Assembly: GCA_028284265.1 (NCBI GenBank)
Contig: JANQRZ010000017.1
Span: 62,001 to 126,000, forward strand
DNA: 64,000 bases
Direction: 5' to 3'
From: Rhodothermales bacterium
GTDB taxonomy: Bacteria; Bacteroidota; Rhodothermia; Rhodothermales; JANQRZ01
Under the pieces are notes generated by a model. The model was not told where the DNA came from. It did no database searches and saw nothing but the letters and a program-made list of their open reading frames with translations. Shown piece after piece: positions 43,561 to 52,811 of the stretch (position 1 is its first letter; the number at the start of each line of letters is the position of its first letter). Both the position numbers and the translations under genes were made by a program.

Positions 43561-46090
43561 AGCCTGCCGAGCGCAGGACCTCCAGAGGGGGGCGTTGCAG
43601 GACGCCTTTGCTTCCGGCTAGGCCAATCGCCACGGTTAGCGCGGGCACGATGAGGAGGGCGACGAGCACACCGCTCCACGCCGGGACGAACGGTACCTCG
43701 AACACGAACGCCGAGAGGGCCCACCCGCCGACGAGTGCGAGGCCGACGCCCACTGCTGCTGCGAGTAGGCCGAGCAAGAGGTATTCGGCGAACAGAATCC
43801 AGCGCACCTGCTCGCGTGCCGCACCGAGGGTTCGAAGGAGCATGCTTTCCTCGATTCGCTGGAACCGCGAGATGAGGACCGCCCCGGCAAGGACAACGAG
43901 GCCGGTCAGGATCGAAAACAGCGCCATGAACTGGAGCACGAACGACACCTGTCCGAGTACGCCCTGCACGAGGTTCAGCACGAGGCGCACGTCCACAATC
44001 GACACATTCGGGTAGGCCCGGACGACTTCGCGCTGAAGTTGCGCCGCTGCCTCGGCATCGCTCCCGCCCCGCGTCAGCAGGATGTCGAACTGCGGGGCAC
44101 CGTCGAGCGGGCCTTCGGGGAAGACGACGAAGAAGTTCGGCTGGACCCGTGCCCAGTCCACTGCGCGCAGACTCGCCACCTCGCTTTCGATGCGGACGCC
44201 CTGGACGTTCCACGTCAGCCGGTCGCCGATCCCGACGCCGAGGTCGCCCGCAATGTCGGCCTCCAGTGAGATCGGAACGACAGCGGTGTCAGCGGGGACA
44301 CGCGCGATCACCTCGCCCTCGATCAGTGTTTCCGAGTCGACGAGTTGCGCGCGGTAGGTCGAGCGATACTCTCGCCGGAGCACCCAGCTTGGAATCGTAC
44401 TCGTCGAGTCCTGCCGGATGTCGTCCGTGTCGCGTCCATTGACAGCAGCGAGGCTCGTGGTGACGACGGGAATCTGGCCGAGGATGGTTTCGTCCTGCGC
44501 TTCGACCAGGTCGCGGATGCCATCGCGCTGGTCAGGCTGAATGTCGAACAGGATCAGACCCGGTTGTTCGCCGCCGCTCGTGACGGCGATCTGGTCGAGA
44601 AGCGACGTTTGGACGAGCCAGAGCGTGGCGATGAGGAACGTGCCCAGCCCGAGGGTGAGCATCAGCACGAGCGTCTGGTTGCCGGGACGATAGAGGTTCG
44701 CCAGACCTTGGCGCGCCGTGTAGGGCCAGCCGCTCGGGAAGAAGCGTCGCACCGCCGCCATCACGCCACGCGCTGCGAGGGCGAGGAGGCCCAGCACCGC
44801 GGCGATGCCGAGCGGAAAGCCGACGGTGGCCTGCACGTCACCCGTCTGCACCCAAGCGAATGCCGCCACGCCGAGCGCGACGAGGCCGAAGAGGGCGAGG
44901 CGCAGCCAGTCCATGCCGCCCTCGGACTCAGCACTTTGCCGGATCGCTCGGAGCGGTGGAATCCGGCGCACGCGGACGAGCGGCAGCAGGGCGAAGACGA
45001 GCGCTACCGCAATGCCGATACCAATCCCTTCAGCCACGGCTTGCCAAGAGACCGCGAATCCAACCTCGACGGGCAGGAACGAACCGAGGACAGCGGGCAG
45101 CAGCGTCTGCACCGCCACGCCGAGTGCCGCCCCGAGGACCGCCCCGATGAGGCCGAGCACCGCCGCCTGAAGCACGTAGGCGCGGAGCGTCTGGCCTGCC
45201 GTCGCCCCGAGGCAGCGAAGCGTCGCGACGGTGTCAGCCTTCTGCCGGACGTAGACCGTGATCGCGCTCGCTACGCCGATCCCGCCGAGCAAGAGGGCGA
45301 CGAACCCGACGAGCGACAGGAATCGGCCGAGATCGCCGAGGGCATTGTTCCAGTCTTCCTGTGCTTCAGTGGGTGTGTCGCTGCGCAGCCCGAGGTCGGT
45401 CAGGGTCGGTTGAATCTCAGCAAGGATGGCTTCCTCATCAGCGTTGTCGAACCGGAAGTGGCGGCGGTACTCGGCCCGGCTTCCGAATCCGAGCAGCGTC
45501 GAGTCGAGCGAGGCCAGCGGGACGTACACCCTCGGCCCGACAAACGAGCCGACGCCGGTCTGGCCTGCGATCTCATCGATGGCACCTGCGATCCGGTACA
45601 TCGTCTGCCCCACGCGCACCGAGTCGCCGGGGCTTACGTCGTATTGCAGCAAGAGGGAGGCGTCGACGAGTGCCTCGCCGCGCTGCTGGTACGAGTCGGC
45701 CACGCTTGCCGGGGTCGTCACGATCTCGCCGTAGAACGGGTAGCCGCCTTCGATGGCGCGAATCTCTGTCAGTCGTGCCCCATCGGTCGAAGGGAAGTAA
45801 GCCATTGAGGCGAAGGCCGCCTCGCGTGCTTGCTCGCCGGGATAGGCACGGGCGATGGAGTCGGCGAGTGCTACGGCCTCGTCGGAAAAGGCGCGACGGC
45901 TGTGCAGGGTGAGGTCGGAGCCGGTGAGCGACCGGGCCTGCTCGGTGACGGTCGTTTGCAGGCTGTCCGAGAACGAGCGGATCGCCACGAGGGCCGCTAC
46001 GCCGAGGGCGGCAGAGGCGACGAAGAGCAGGAGGCGACGGCGCGAGGTCCGGCTGTCGCGCCATGCGAAGGTCGAGGAGAACGCCATCAC
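43559..46090 (-). CDS. FtsX-like ABC transporter permease (YbbP-like)
   Basis: 843 residues with ten membrane segments in the MacB/FtsX double-unit layout: one helix at about 20-40, a large periplasmic domain (about 50-240), three helices (about 255-375), a further helix cluster (about 390-440 and 470-500), a second periplasmic domain (about 505-700), and three helices at the end (about 715-835). Motifs such as LTGLVVLAGAVLISRFQRIEE are typical. With the adjacent ATPase and tesA it matches enterobacterial YbbP, whose substrate is unknown. The ATG overlaps the ATPase stop (ATGA). Confidence 0.93.
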   Translation of the reverse strand: MMAFSSTFAWRDSRTSRRRLLLFVASAALGVAALVAIRSFSDSLQTTVTEQARSLTGSDLTLHSRRAFSDEAVALADSIARAYPGEQAREAAFASMAYFPSTDGARLTEIRAIEGGYPFYGEIVTTPASVADSYQQRGEALVDASLLLQYDVSPGDSVRVGQTMYRIAGAIDEIAGQTGVGSFVGPRVYVPLASLDSTLLGFGSRAEYRRHFRFDNADEEAILAEIQPTLTDLGLRSDTPTEAQEDWNNALGDLGRFLSLVGFVALLLGGIGVASAITVYVRQKADTVATLRCLGATAGQTLRAYVLQAAVLGLIGAVLGAALGVAVQTLLPAVLGSFLPVEVGFAVSWQAVAEGIGIGIAVALVFALLPLVRVRRIPPLRAIRQSAESEGGMDWLRLALFGLVALGVAAFAWVQTGDVQATVGFPLGIAAVLGLLALAARGVMAAVRRFFPSGWPYTARQGLANLYRPGNQTLVLMLTLGLGTFLIATLWLVQTSLLDQIAVTSGGEQPGLILFDIQPDQRDGIRDLVEAQDETILGQIPVVTTSLAAVNGRDTDDIRQDSTSTIPSWVLRREYRSTYRAQLVDSETLIEGEVIARVPADTAVVPISLEADIAGDLGVGIGDRLTWNVQGVRIESEVASLRAVDWARVQPNFFVVFPEGPLDGAPQFDILLTRGGSDAEAAAQLQREVVRAYPNVSIVDVRLVLNLVQGVLGQVSFVLQFMALFSILTGLVVLAGAVLISRFQRIEESMLLRTLGAAREQVRWILFAEYLLLGLLAAAVGVGLALVGGWALSAFVFEVPFVPAWSGVLVALLIVPALTVAIGLAGSKGVLQRPPLEVLRSAG

Positions 46091-46788
46091 GCTGCCTCGT
46101 TTTCGCGAACCGACTGAGGCTCGTCGCTCACGAGGCGGCCGCCTTTAAGCCGGAGAATGCGCTCAGTGCGCGCCGCGAGATCGAGGTCGTGAGTGACGAC
46201 GACGAGCGCGGTGCCTGCCTCGGCGTTGAGGTCGAAGAGGAGGTCTTCGACGCGGTCGCTCGTCTCGGTGTCGAGGTTGCCGGTCGGCTCGTCGGCGAAG
46301 AGGATGCGAGGGCGGTTGATGAAGGCGCGGGCGAGGGCGACGCGCTGCTGCTCGCCGCCGGAGAGTTGGGTCGGATAGTGCGTCATCCGGTCGCCGAGGC
46401 CGACACGTTCCAGCAAGCGCTTGGCTTCATTATCGCCGCGCTCGCCGCGTAGTTCGAGTGGCACCGTCACGTTCTCCAATGCCGTCAGGGTCGGGATGAG
46501 CCGGAACTGCTGGAAGATGAACCCGACCGACTGCCCGCGCACGCGGGAGCGGTCGTCCTCATCGAGTGCGTCGAGCCGCTCATCGCACAGCTCCACCGTG
46601 CCCGAGGAGGGTCGGTCGAGTCCGGCGCAGAGTCCGAGCAGGGTCGTCTTGCCACTCCCGCTGGGTCCGACGACCGCGCAGGTCGCCCCATCGTCGAGGT
46701 CGAACGACACATCGTCGAGAACCGTTAGGCGGCGGCTCCCGCTGTCGAAGGTTTTGGTGAGGTTGCGGACGGAGAGGGCGAACGACAC
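46087..46788 (-). CDS. ABC transporter ATP-binding protein (YbbA/LolD-like)
   Basis: 233 residues from a GTG at 46788; the longer frame upstream overlaps the tesA leader and looks non-coding. Seen: Walker A GPSGSGKTTLL, Q-loop GFIFQQFRLIPTLTA, signature LSGGEQQRVALARA, Walker B ILFADEPTGNLD and switch THDLDLA. This is the MacB/LolD/YbbA class that works with FtsX-like permeases by mechanotransmission. It overlaps the permease gene and is divergent from tesA, the same arrangement as in enterobacteria. Confidence 0.95.
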   Translation of the reverse strand: MSFALSVRNLTKTFDSGSRRLTVLDDVSFDLDDGATCAVVGPSGSGKTTLLGLCAGLDRPSSGTVELCDERLDALDEDDRSRVRGQSVGFIFQQFRLIPTLTALENVTVPLELRGERGDNEAKRLLERVGLGDRMTHYPTQLSGGEQQRVALARAFINRPRILFADEPTGNLDTETSDRVEDLLFDLNAEAGTALVVVTHDLDLAARTERILRLKGGRLVSDEPQSVRENEAA

Positions 46789-46916
46789 AGAGGCACAGAT
46801 TGGTGGTTGGGCAAGCTGGTACGACCGACCTCGTTGCCTGTTGCAACAGTTTTCTTTGGAGAAACCCGATACGCGCCGAGTGGGTTGCCTGCTGCCTCCA
46901 CACACCGTCCGACCCT

Positions 46917-47624
46917 ATGCCTTCGCTCCGCGTCTTCAGCCTGATGCTCCTCCTTGCTGCGTGCTCCTCGTCTCCTGATACGGCGGAGGCACCCCCGGCA
47001 GAGGCCATGGCACCGCCCGAAGCCGTAGCCCAGACCGATAGCAGTGAAGTGACGGTCGTGTATCTCGGTGACTCACTCACGGCGGGCTTCGGGCTGGCGC
47101 AGGGCGAGGACCAAGCCTATCCCGCGCTCATCGACGCCAAGGCCGACTCGCTCGGCATCGCGCTCAACACGGTCAATGCCGGGATCAGCGGCGACACCTC
47201 GGCGGGCGGCCTGCGCCGGATCGACTGGCTCACCGGGCGGCAGCAGATCGACGTGCTCGTGCTCGCCCTCGGTGCGAATGATGGACTGCGCGGGCTACCG
47301 ACCGAAGCATTGCAAGCCAACCTCGAAGCGATGATTGAACGTGCCCGCGCCTCGAACCCTGAGGTGCGGATCGTCCTCGCCGGGATGATGGTGCCGACCA
47401 ACATGGGCGAGGCCTACGCCCAGCGCTTCGCCGAGGTCTTCCCGGTGGTTGCGCGTGAGCAAGACGTCGAACTCATCCCGTTCCTGCTTGACCGGGTCGG
47501 GGGCATCCCCGCGCTCAACCAGCCTGACGGGGTTCACCCGACCTTGGCCGGTCAGCGGATCATGGCGGAAACCGTCTGGCAGGTACTCGGCCCGGTGCTC
47601 AACCAGGTGCGCGCCGGAGCTTAG
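46917..47624 (+). CDS. tesA: Arylesterase/lysophospholipase L1 (TesA-like), predicted lipoprotein
   Basis: 235 residues from ATG 46917. The N-terminus is a lipoprotein signal (LMLLLAACSS), so the enzyme is probably anchored in the envelope through Cys; a Pro/Ala/Glu linker follows (about 20-45). The GDSL hydrolase part has block I YLGDSLTAGFG with catalytic Ser, Gly in NAGISGDTS, block III GANDGLRG and block V DGVHPT with Asp/His. E. coli TesA is periplasmic rather than lipidated. It is divergent from the YbbA/YbbP-like ABC genes, and its stop interlocks with that of plsY (TTAG). Confidence 0.95.
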   Translation: MPSLRVFSLMLLLAACSSSPDTAEAPPAEAMAPPEAVAQTDSSEVTVVYLGDSLTAGFGLAQGEDQAYPALIDAKADSLGIALNTVNAGISGDTSAGGLRRIDWLTGRQQIDVLVLALGANDGLRGLPTEALQANLEAMIERARASNPEVRIVLAGMMVPTNMGEAYAQRFAEVFPVVAREQDVELIPFLLDRVGGIPALNQPDGVHPTLAGQRIMAETVWQVLGPVLNQVRAGA

Positions 47625-48268
47625 CCTGTCTTCTTCCCGACGCGACTCTCCGTCCCGTGCAGCAACCGTCCGATGTTGGCGCGGTGCGTGAAGAAGATCA
47701 GGAACGGAACCGCGATGCAGAACCACATCGTCGGGGCCGAGACGTCCACGCCGAAGACCGTCTCCCGAATGACCTGCGTCAGTGGCAGCGACGCTGCGGC
47801 CGCCATCGAAGCCAGCGAGACATAGCGGGTCGTCGTAACGACAATGGCGAACAGACCCAGACCGATGAGGACGGGTACCGGCGCGAGGGCGACTACCACG
47901 CCTGCCCCCGTCGCCACACCCTTACCGCCCTTGAACCCCGCATAGACCGTGTAGATGTGGCCGAGCACGGCAGCGGCCCCGGCGATCACCATCAACCAGC
48001 CGGTGCCGTTGGGGTAGAAGAACTCAGGCTCCACGCCCACCCGCAAATACTTCCCGATCACAACGGCGAGGACGCCTTTCATCAGGTCGATCAGCATAAC
48101 CGCAATGCCGGGGCCTTTGCCGAGCGTACGGAAGACGTTGGTCGCCCCCGCATTGCCACTGCCGTGCTGTCGGATGTCGATGCCACGCAGCCAACGTGCG
48201 GCGAGGATGCTCGTCGGGATCGAGCCGATGAGGTAGCTGAGGACGAGAACGAGAATGAGTGTGAGCAT
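47621..48268 (-). CDS. plsY: Acyl-phosphate:glycerol-3-phosphate acyltransferase PlsY
   Basis: 215 residues, five membrane segments. The three conserved loops are present: GSGNAGATNVFRTLGKGPG (about 37-55), AGFKGGKGVATGAGV (about 110-124), and the C-terminal HRANIGRLLHGTESR. PlsY makes lysophosphatidic acid in the first step of phospholipid synthesis at the inner membrane. Its partner plsX is not in the window. Convergent with tesA, sharing four bases. Confidence 0.96.
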   Translation of the reverse strand: MLTLILVLVLSYLIGSIPTSILAARWLRGIDIRQHGSGNAGATNVFRTLGKGPGIAVMLIDLMKGVLAVVIGKYLRVGVEPEFFYPNGTGWLMVIAGAAAVLGHIYTVYAGFKGGKGVATGAGVVVALAPVPVLIGLGLFAIVVTTTRYVSLASMAAAASLPLTQVIRETVFGVDVSAPTMWFCIAVPFLIFFTHRANIGRLLHGTESRVGKKTG

Positions 48269-48298
48269 GGCCGGTGCGGGGAGTCCCGCGGGATAGAC

Positions 48299-50545
48299 CT
48301 AGCGCAGAAGGGTCAGGGGGCGGGTCTGCGAAGCGCCCGCGATATCGAGACGGGTGAAGTAGGCTCCATTCGAGAGGTTGCTTCCATCGAACAGCACCGT
48401 GTGTTCACCGGCCTCCATCGGGCCGTCGGCGAGGACTGCCACTTCGCGGCCGAGGATATCATACACCGTGAGGCGGACGTGAGCGGTTTCGCGGAGCGAG
48501 AACGGTACATTGGTCGCGCCGGTTGTCGGATTGGGATAGCTCACGCCGAGTGCGAAGGAGGAGGAGGGGGCGGCATCTTCTGTATCGACCGGATTGCTAT
48601 CAAGTTGAAGCACGAACAGGCCGCTCTGCATATCCGAGGCGAGAATCTTGCCCGACGGGAGGTAAGGATAGGTGGTCCAATTCCCGCGGAAGCCGATGTC
48701 CTCGGTCAGATATGTGTCGTAGAACGCTGCTGCGACAGGCTCTGCTGGGTTGGTCACATCGAAGACGCGGACACCGTCAGTGTAGTGGGCGATGTAGAGC
48801 ATGTCGTCTTTGACGTAGCAGTTGTGAACGGGCTGGCCCGGCGTCACACTGATGAGTGACACTTGCTCTACGTCGTCGGGGTCGCGCACGTCGAAACCGC
48901 GCGTGTAAGGCTCGCTACCGATCTCGTCCCCGACAAAGATGTAGTTGCCATCCTCGGTCGCGCAGATGTTGTGCGCGCCTTGGTAGACGGCGGCATACTG
49001 GAAGTTCGAGGTGACCGTCGGGTTGGCCTTGTCCGAGATGTCGAGGATGTCAACGCCTTGGTCGTAGATGGCAGCCGCGTAGAGAACGTCTCCCACGATG
49101 TCTACATCGTGGTAGTAGGTCTCACCATCAGTACCGGCAATGCCACCGAGGAAGGTCGGGGCTGTCGGATCGGCGAGGCTATAGATGCGCAGGCCACCCG
49201 GTGAGCGTCCACCGACGACGTAGAGGTAGTCACCCTCAACGAGAATGTTGTGTGAGCCGCCGCCCTCAATGCCCGGCTGCACGTCAAGCTCTCCAACGAG
49301 TTGTGGGTCGGTCGGGTCGGCGAGGTCGACGATCTGGATCGGGGCAAACTCGTTGACGAGGTAGGCATACTGACCGTAGGTCTTGATGTCCTTCGAATCC
49401 CGACCATCGGGAATGAAGCCCACTTGAACCGGCTGGCTATCCGTCACGTCGATCACGAAGAGGCCGTCGTCACGGGCGCAGAGGAGAGCGTATTCACGAC
49501 CTGTCGTCGGGTCTACGTAGCCCCAGATGTCGCCGTAGCGACTCGCTGGGTTGAGAGTGCCGATGAGGGTCATGTTGAGTGCCGAGATCGGGGAGGACAG
49601 GATCTCGACGCTCATGTCGATTGCTTGGCCCTCCCCATCGATGGCTTCGGCGCGGAAGTAGAACTGAGCCGTCGGGTCGAGAATCTCGATGGTATAGCTC
49701 GTTTCGCTCGGGTCGAGGATCGCAACGGTTTCAGCGGCGGGGGAGTCTGTGCCTTGGTAGATGACGAGGCCGTCGGCTTCGGGCGGCGCGTCATAATTCC
49801 ACGAGAGCGTCACCTCACCAGTGCCAGACTGCGCAGAGAAGTCTCGGATCTCGGCAAGGAGAATCGAGAGTGAGGCCGGGTCCGTCTCGAGGAAAGAGCG
49901 GCCTGGCTCGAGGCGGCCCTCCCACACATAGAGGATGTCGAGGTCGTCAGCTTCTATGGCGATATTGTCCACATTCTCGTAGGTGGTACCGGTGCCGTCA
50001 TAGTCACTTGCCATCACCCAGAGGTATTCGCGTCCGCCTCCTTCATCCGTGTTCGGATCCCACACCATGTTCGCATCCTGCTCGCGGTCATCCTCGGAGA
50101 TCACCACATTGAGGCGGCGCGGGTTGTCAGGATCGGAGATGTCATAGACCGCACCAGGGAACGTGCCGACTCCGACTGAAGTCCAGCTTTGGTCAGCGCG
50201 GAAGACCTGCGCGAGCGTGGTCTCTGAAGAGGACAGGACGATCTCGATAGACACGTCGCCATCGGGGCCGATGGTGGAGCCGCGGAAGTAGCGCCCGCGC
50301 GCAACCGACTCAAAGAACGTCTCAGCGCCATTGAACGAGCGGCCGCTCATCCAACGGGGGCCGTTGTCCCAGCGCCATGTCAGGTCCGCCTCATCGCCGC
50401 TGCGAGCAGCAACTGGCTCTTGGTCCTCGAAGTCAGAAGAGGAGAACTGGGGAGCCTGTGTGAGTGCGGGGTCAAGCTGTGCGAAAGCGGAAGTACTTCC
50501 GAGCAGTAGGACGCAAGTGACGAAGAGGGGAGCAAGGCGAGACAT
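48299..50545 (-). CDS. Secreted LVIVD-repeat (choice-of-anchor B-like) protein with sorting domain
   Basis: 748 residues from ATG 50545 (a GTG one codon upstream is possible). Signal peptide (MSRLAPLFVTCVLLLGSTSAFAQ). N-terminal beta region (about 30-230), a fibronectin-III-like module (about 225-310, GEVTLSWNYDAPPEADGLVIYQG), then a beta-propeller of LVIVD-type repeats (about 330-650; VIDVTDSQPVQVGFI, IQIVDLADPTDPQLVGEL, VDILDISDKANPTV, VRVFDVTNPAEPV), and a T9SS-type C-terminal domain with YPNPTTGATNVPF and VYDILGREVAVL. A surface or extracellular protein of unknown ligand. It is the second predicted T9SS cargo in the window. Confidence 0.93.
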   Translation of the reverse strand: MSRLAPLFVTCVLLLGSTSAFAQLDPALTQAPQFSSSDFEDQEPVAARSGDEADLTWRWDNGPRWMSGRSFNGAETFFESVARGRYFRGSTIGPDGDVSIEIVLSSSETTLAQVFRADQSWTSVGVGTFPGAVYDISDPDNPRRLNVVISEDDREQDANMVWDPNTDEGGGREYLWVMASDYDGTGTTYENVDNIAIEADDLDILYVWEGRLEPGRSFLETDPASLSILLAEIRDFSAQSGTGEVTLSWNYDAPPEADGLVIYQGTDSPAAETVAILDPSETSYTIEILDPTAQFYFRAEAIDGEGQAIDMSVEILSSPISALNMTLIGTLNPASRYGDIWGYVDPTTGREYALLCARDDGLFVIDVTDSQPVQVGFIPDGRDSKDIKTYGQYAYLVNEFAPIQIVDLADPTDPQLVGELDVQPGIEGGGSHNILVEGDYLYVVGGRSPGGLRIYSLADPTAPTFLGGIAGTDGETYYHDVDIVGDVLYAAAIYDQGVDILDISDKANPTVTSNFQYAAVYQGAHNICATEDGNYIFVGDEIGSEPYTRGFDVRDPDDVEQVSLISVTPGQPVHNCYVKDDMLYIAHYTDGVRVFDVTNPAEPVAAAFYDTYLTEDIGFRGNWTTYPYLPSGKILASDMQSGLFVLQLDSNPVDTEDAAPSSSFALGVSYPNPTTGATNVPFSLRETAHVRLTVYDILGREVAVLADGPMEAGEHTVLFDGSNLSNGAYFTRLDIAGASQTRPLTLLR

Positions 50546-50806
50546 CACGTTGGGAGTGTCGATGGTATCGGCTGTGAAGAGCAGGAGATGGACAAGATAG
50601 GCTATTACTCACACACTGCCTGTAGGGGTCCCTCTTTTCTTCTATGCGCCTATGCCCCCGTCAGATAGAGGCCGGAGGAGTATGCGCCTCGGCTTACGCT
50701 TGAGAGCGTGCAATAAACACCTCACTTGATACGTGAACTCCTCCCCGCTGCGCGCGTGCTATGCTGAGTTGTTTGCGCGACTGCCCCGCCACCCGCCTTG
50801 CTGCCC

Positions 50807-51517
50807 ATGCTTCGTCTTCTTCTCTTCAGTCTTTTGTTGACTGCATTTCCTGCTGCTGCGCAGGATGATAGCTCCATTACCGCCTCCGAGCGAGGTCTTG
50901 CCGTCCGCTATGATCCCGGCGCTACGGGCCGCGCCACGGCTAGCGGCGAGCCGTATAACCCTGAGCGCGCCACGCTGGCCCATCCGACGCTACCCTTCGG
51001 GACACTCGTTGAGGTGATGAACTTGGCGAACGGGCAGACCGTCATGGCTCGCGTCAACGACCGTGCCCCGGCCTCGGCTAGCCTACGTGTACAGGTTTCG
51101 GCCCGTGCGGCCGACGGGCTCGGCCTTGGCGCACGCGGTGGCGATGTGGTGGTTCGGCTCGACGAGGATGAGGTCGCGCTGCTGCGCGTTCGGGCGATGC
51201 GCGAGAAAGCGCGTGCACAGGCTGCCTCTGTCGCCCCGCCGGTCGCGCAGGCGTCGTCCCGAGGCTTCACCGTCCAACTGGCCTCGTTCTCCGATGAGGG
51301 GCGTGCGACGGCACATGCTAGCCAACTACGCGGCGCATGGGTATTACCGGTGACGGTCAATGGGAGTCGCGTCTACCGCGTCTGCTATGGCGTCTTCCCG
51401 ACCGCTGAGAGCGCCGCCAGCGGTCAAGTACGTCTCGCCGAGCGGGGTATCGACGGCTTCGTCAAATCGCTCGACGCGGCCCCGGCGCGCACGACGAGCG
51501 AAGGCGAGCGGCTCTGA
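50807..51517 (+). CDS. RlpA-like double-psi beta-barrel protein with SPOR domain
   Basis: 236 residues from ATG 50807. Signal peptide (MLRLLLFSLLLTAFPAAAQ), then an RlpA barrel (about 30-125) with LAHPTLPFGTLVEVMN and the catalytic-type Asp in ARVNDRAPA, a linker, and a C-terminal SPOR domain (about 155-225, RGFTVQLASFSDEGRATAHASQL) that binds denuded peptidoglycan at the septum. RlpA is a septal lytic transglycosylase in some bacteria. Here it has a plain signal peptide instead of a lipobox. It converges on nadC with three bases between stops. Confidence 0.92.
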   Translation: MLRLLLFSLLLTAFPAAAQDDSSITASERGLAVRYDPGATGRATASGEPYNPERATLAHPTLPFGTLVEVMNLANGQTVMARVNDRAPASASLRVQVSARAADGLGLGARGGDVVVRLDEDEVALLRVRAMREKARAQAASVAPPVAQASSRGFTVQLASFSDEGRATAHASQLRGAWVLPVTVNGSRVYRVCYGVFPTAESAASGQVRLAERGIDGFVKSLDAAPARTTSEGERL

Positions 51518-51520
51518 TCC

Positions 51521-52402
51521 TCAGCGCAGGGCGATCTTCAGCGAGATGTCGAGCGCGCGAACGGAATGCGTAAGCGCGCCGGACGAGATGAAGTCCACGC
51601 CAGTTGCGGCAATCGCCGGAACGGTAGTGAGGGTCACATTGCCCGAGGCCTCGGTCTCGAACCGTCCGGCGAGTCGAGAGACGGCTTCTTGAAGCATCGT
51701 CGTGTCAATTGACCCGTCGTCTCCGACGTGTACCATGTTGTCGAGCAGCACCCGGTCCACGCCGCCGACCGCGAGGACTTCGTCCACCTCATCCAGCGTC
51801 CGCGTCTCGATCTCGATCTGCAACTCGGGCGCGTGCTCGGTCCGGTAGGCGCGGGCCGCTTCGATGGCGGCACGGATGCCTCCTGTGGCGGCGATGTGGT
51901 TGTCCTTGATGAGGAACATGTCGTACAGCCCGACGCGGTGGTTCGTCCCGCCGCCGAGCCGGACGGCCCACTTGTCGAAGAGGCGCAGGCCGGGGGCTGT
52001 CTTCCGCGTGTCAAGAATTTTCGTGCCGGGACCGGCGGCGTCTACCATCCGCCGCGTCGCCGTGGCGATGCCGCTCATCCGCTGCATCAGGTTCAGTGCC
52101 AGCCGCTCACCGACGAGGATATCCCGTGCCGATCCCTCAACGGTTCCGAACCGCGTGCCCGCCGTCACGGTATCGCCATCCGTGAGGGTCCACGAGAGGG
52201 CAAGCTTCGGACTGAGCGTGGCAAACACTCGCTCGGCGACAGCGAGGCCTGCGAGCACACCGTCCTCTTTGGCGAGGAAGGTCGCCTCTGCAAACTGGTC
52301 GTCGGGAATCGTGGCGAGCGTCGTCACATCGCCCGCGCCCACATCTTCGGCGAGGGCGCGCTCGATCAGGGCATCGATCTCGGCGTGGGATGGAGTGCTC
52401 AT
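51521..52402 (-). CDS. nadC: Nicotinate-nucleotide pyrophosphorylase (carboxylating)
   Basis: 293 residues, full length. It converts quinolinate and PRPP to nicotinate mononucleotide in NAD synthesis. Seen: the phosphate-binding core TRKTAPGLRLFDKWAVRLGG (about 130-150) followed by GGTNHRVGLYD, the lysine in LIKDNHIAATGG, IEIETRTLDEV, and the end VDFISSGALTHSVRALDISL. Its ATG overlaps the stop of the upstream thioesterase gene (ATGA). nadA and nadB are not in the window. Confidence 0.97.
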   Translation of the reverse strand: MSTPSHAEIDALIERALAEDVGAGDVTTLATIPDDQFAEATFLAKEDGVLAGLAVAERVFATLSPKLALSWTLTDGDTVTAGTRFGTVEGSARDILVGERLALNLMQRMSGIATATRRMVDAAGPGTKILDTRKTAPGLRLFDKWAVRLGGGTNHRVGLYDMFLIKDNHIAATGGIRAAIEAARAYRTEHAPELQIEIETRTLDEVDEVLAVGGVDRVLLDNMVHVGDDGSIDTTMLQEAVSRLAGRFETEASGNVTLTTVPAIAATGVDFISSGALTHSVRALDISLKIALR

Positions 52403-52809
52403 GCGGTGGTGGAGGCGAAGGCGGCGCGGACGTGCTCGGGGGCACGGACAGTCCGGCGGCGCTCGGTGTCGAAGAAGCAGAGAGTGACGGCCCCGGAGAC
52501 GAGGACGGTTTCCTCGCCCTCACGCCGCACCGCGTAGTCGAAGCGGACCCGGACCTCCGGCGGTTCCTCGACGCGGACCGTTACCTCGATCAGGTCGTCG
52601 TAGCGGGCCGGCCGGTGGTAGCGGACGGCGAGGTCCACGACGGGCATGATGATGCCGCTGTCTTCGAGCGATTTGTAGGCCAGCCCTTGCGCTCGCAGTG
52701 CCTCGGTTCGGGCAGCCTCGAAGTAGTCCACGTAGTGCGCGTGATAGACGACGCCCATCGGATCGCACTCGCGGTAGCGGACCCGGTGCCGGTAGACGTG
52801 CTCGATCAT
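52399..52809 (-). CDS. Acyl-CoA thioesterase, YbgC/FadM-type hotdog protein
   Basis: 136 residues from ATG 52809. Single 4HBT hotdog domain: RYRECDPMGVVYHAHYVDYFEAARTE holds the catalytic Asp and the YxxYFExAR helix; the later strands FDYAVRREGEETVLVSGAVTLCFFD complete the fold. It hydrolyses acyl-CoA thioesters in the cytosol; the chain length is not readable. Cotranscribed with nadC (4-bp overlap) and preceded by accA on the same strand, with an inverted repeat in the gap. Confidence 0.93.
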   Translation of the reverse strand: MIEHVYRHRVRYRECDPMGVVYHAHYVDYFEAARTEALRAQGLAYKSLEDSGIIMPVVDLAVRYHRPARYDDLIEVTVRVEEPPEVRVRFDYAVRREGEETVLVSGAVTLCFFDTERRRTVRAPEHVRAAFASTTA

Positions 52810-52811
52810 TG

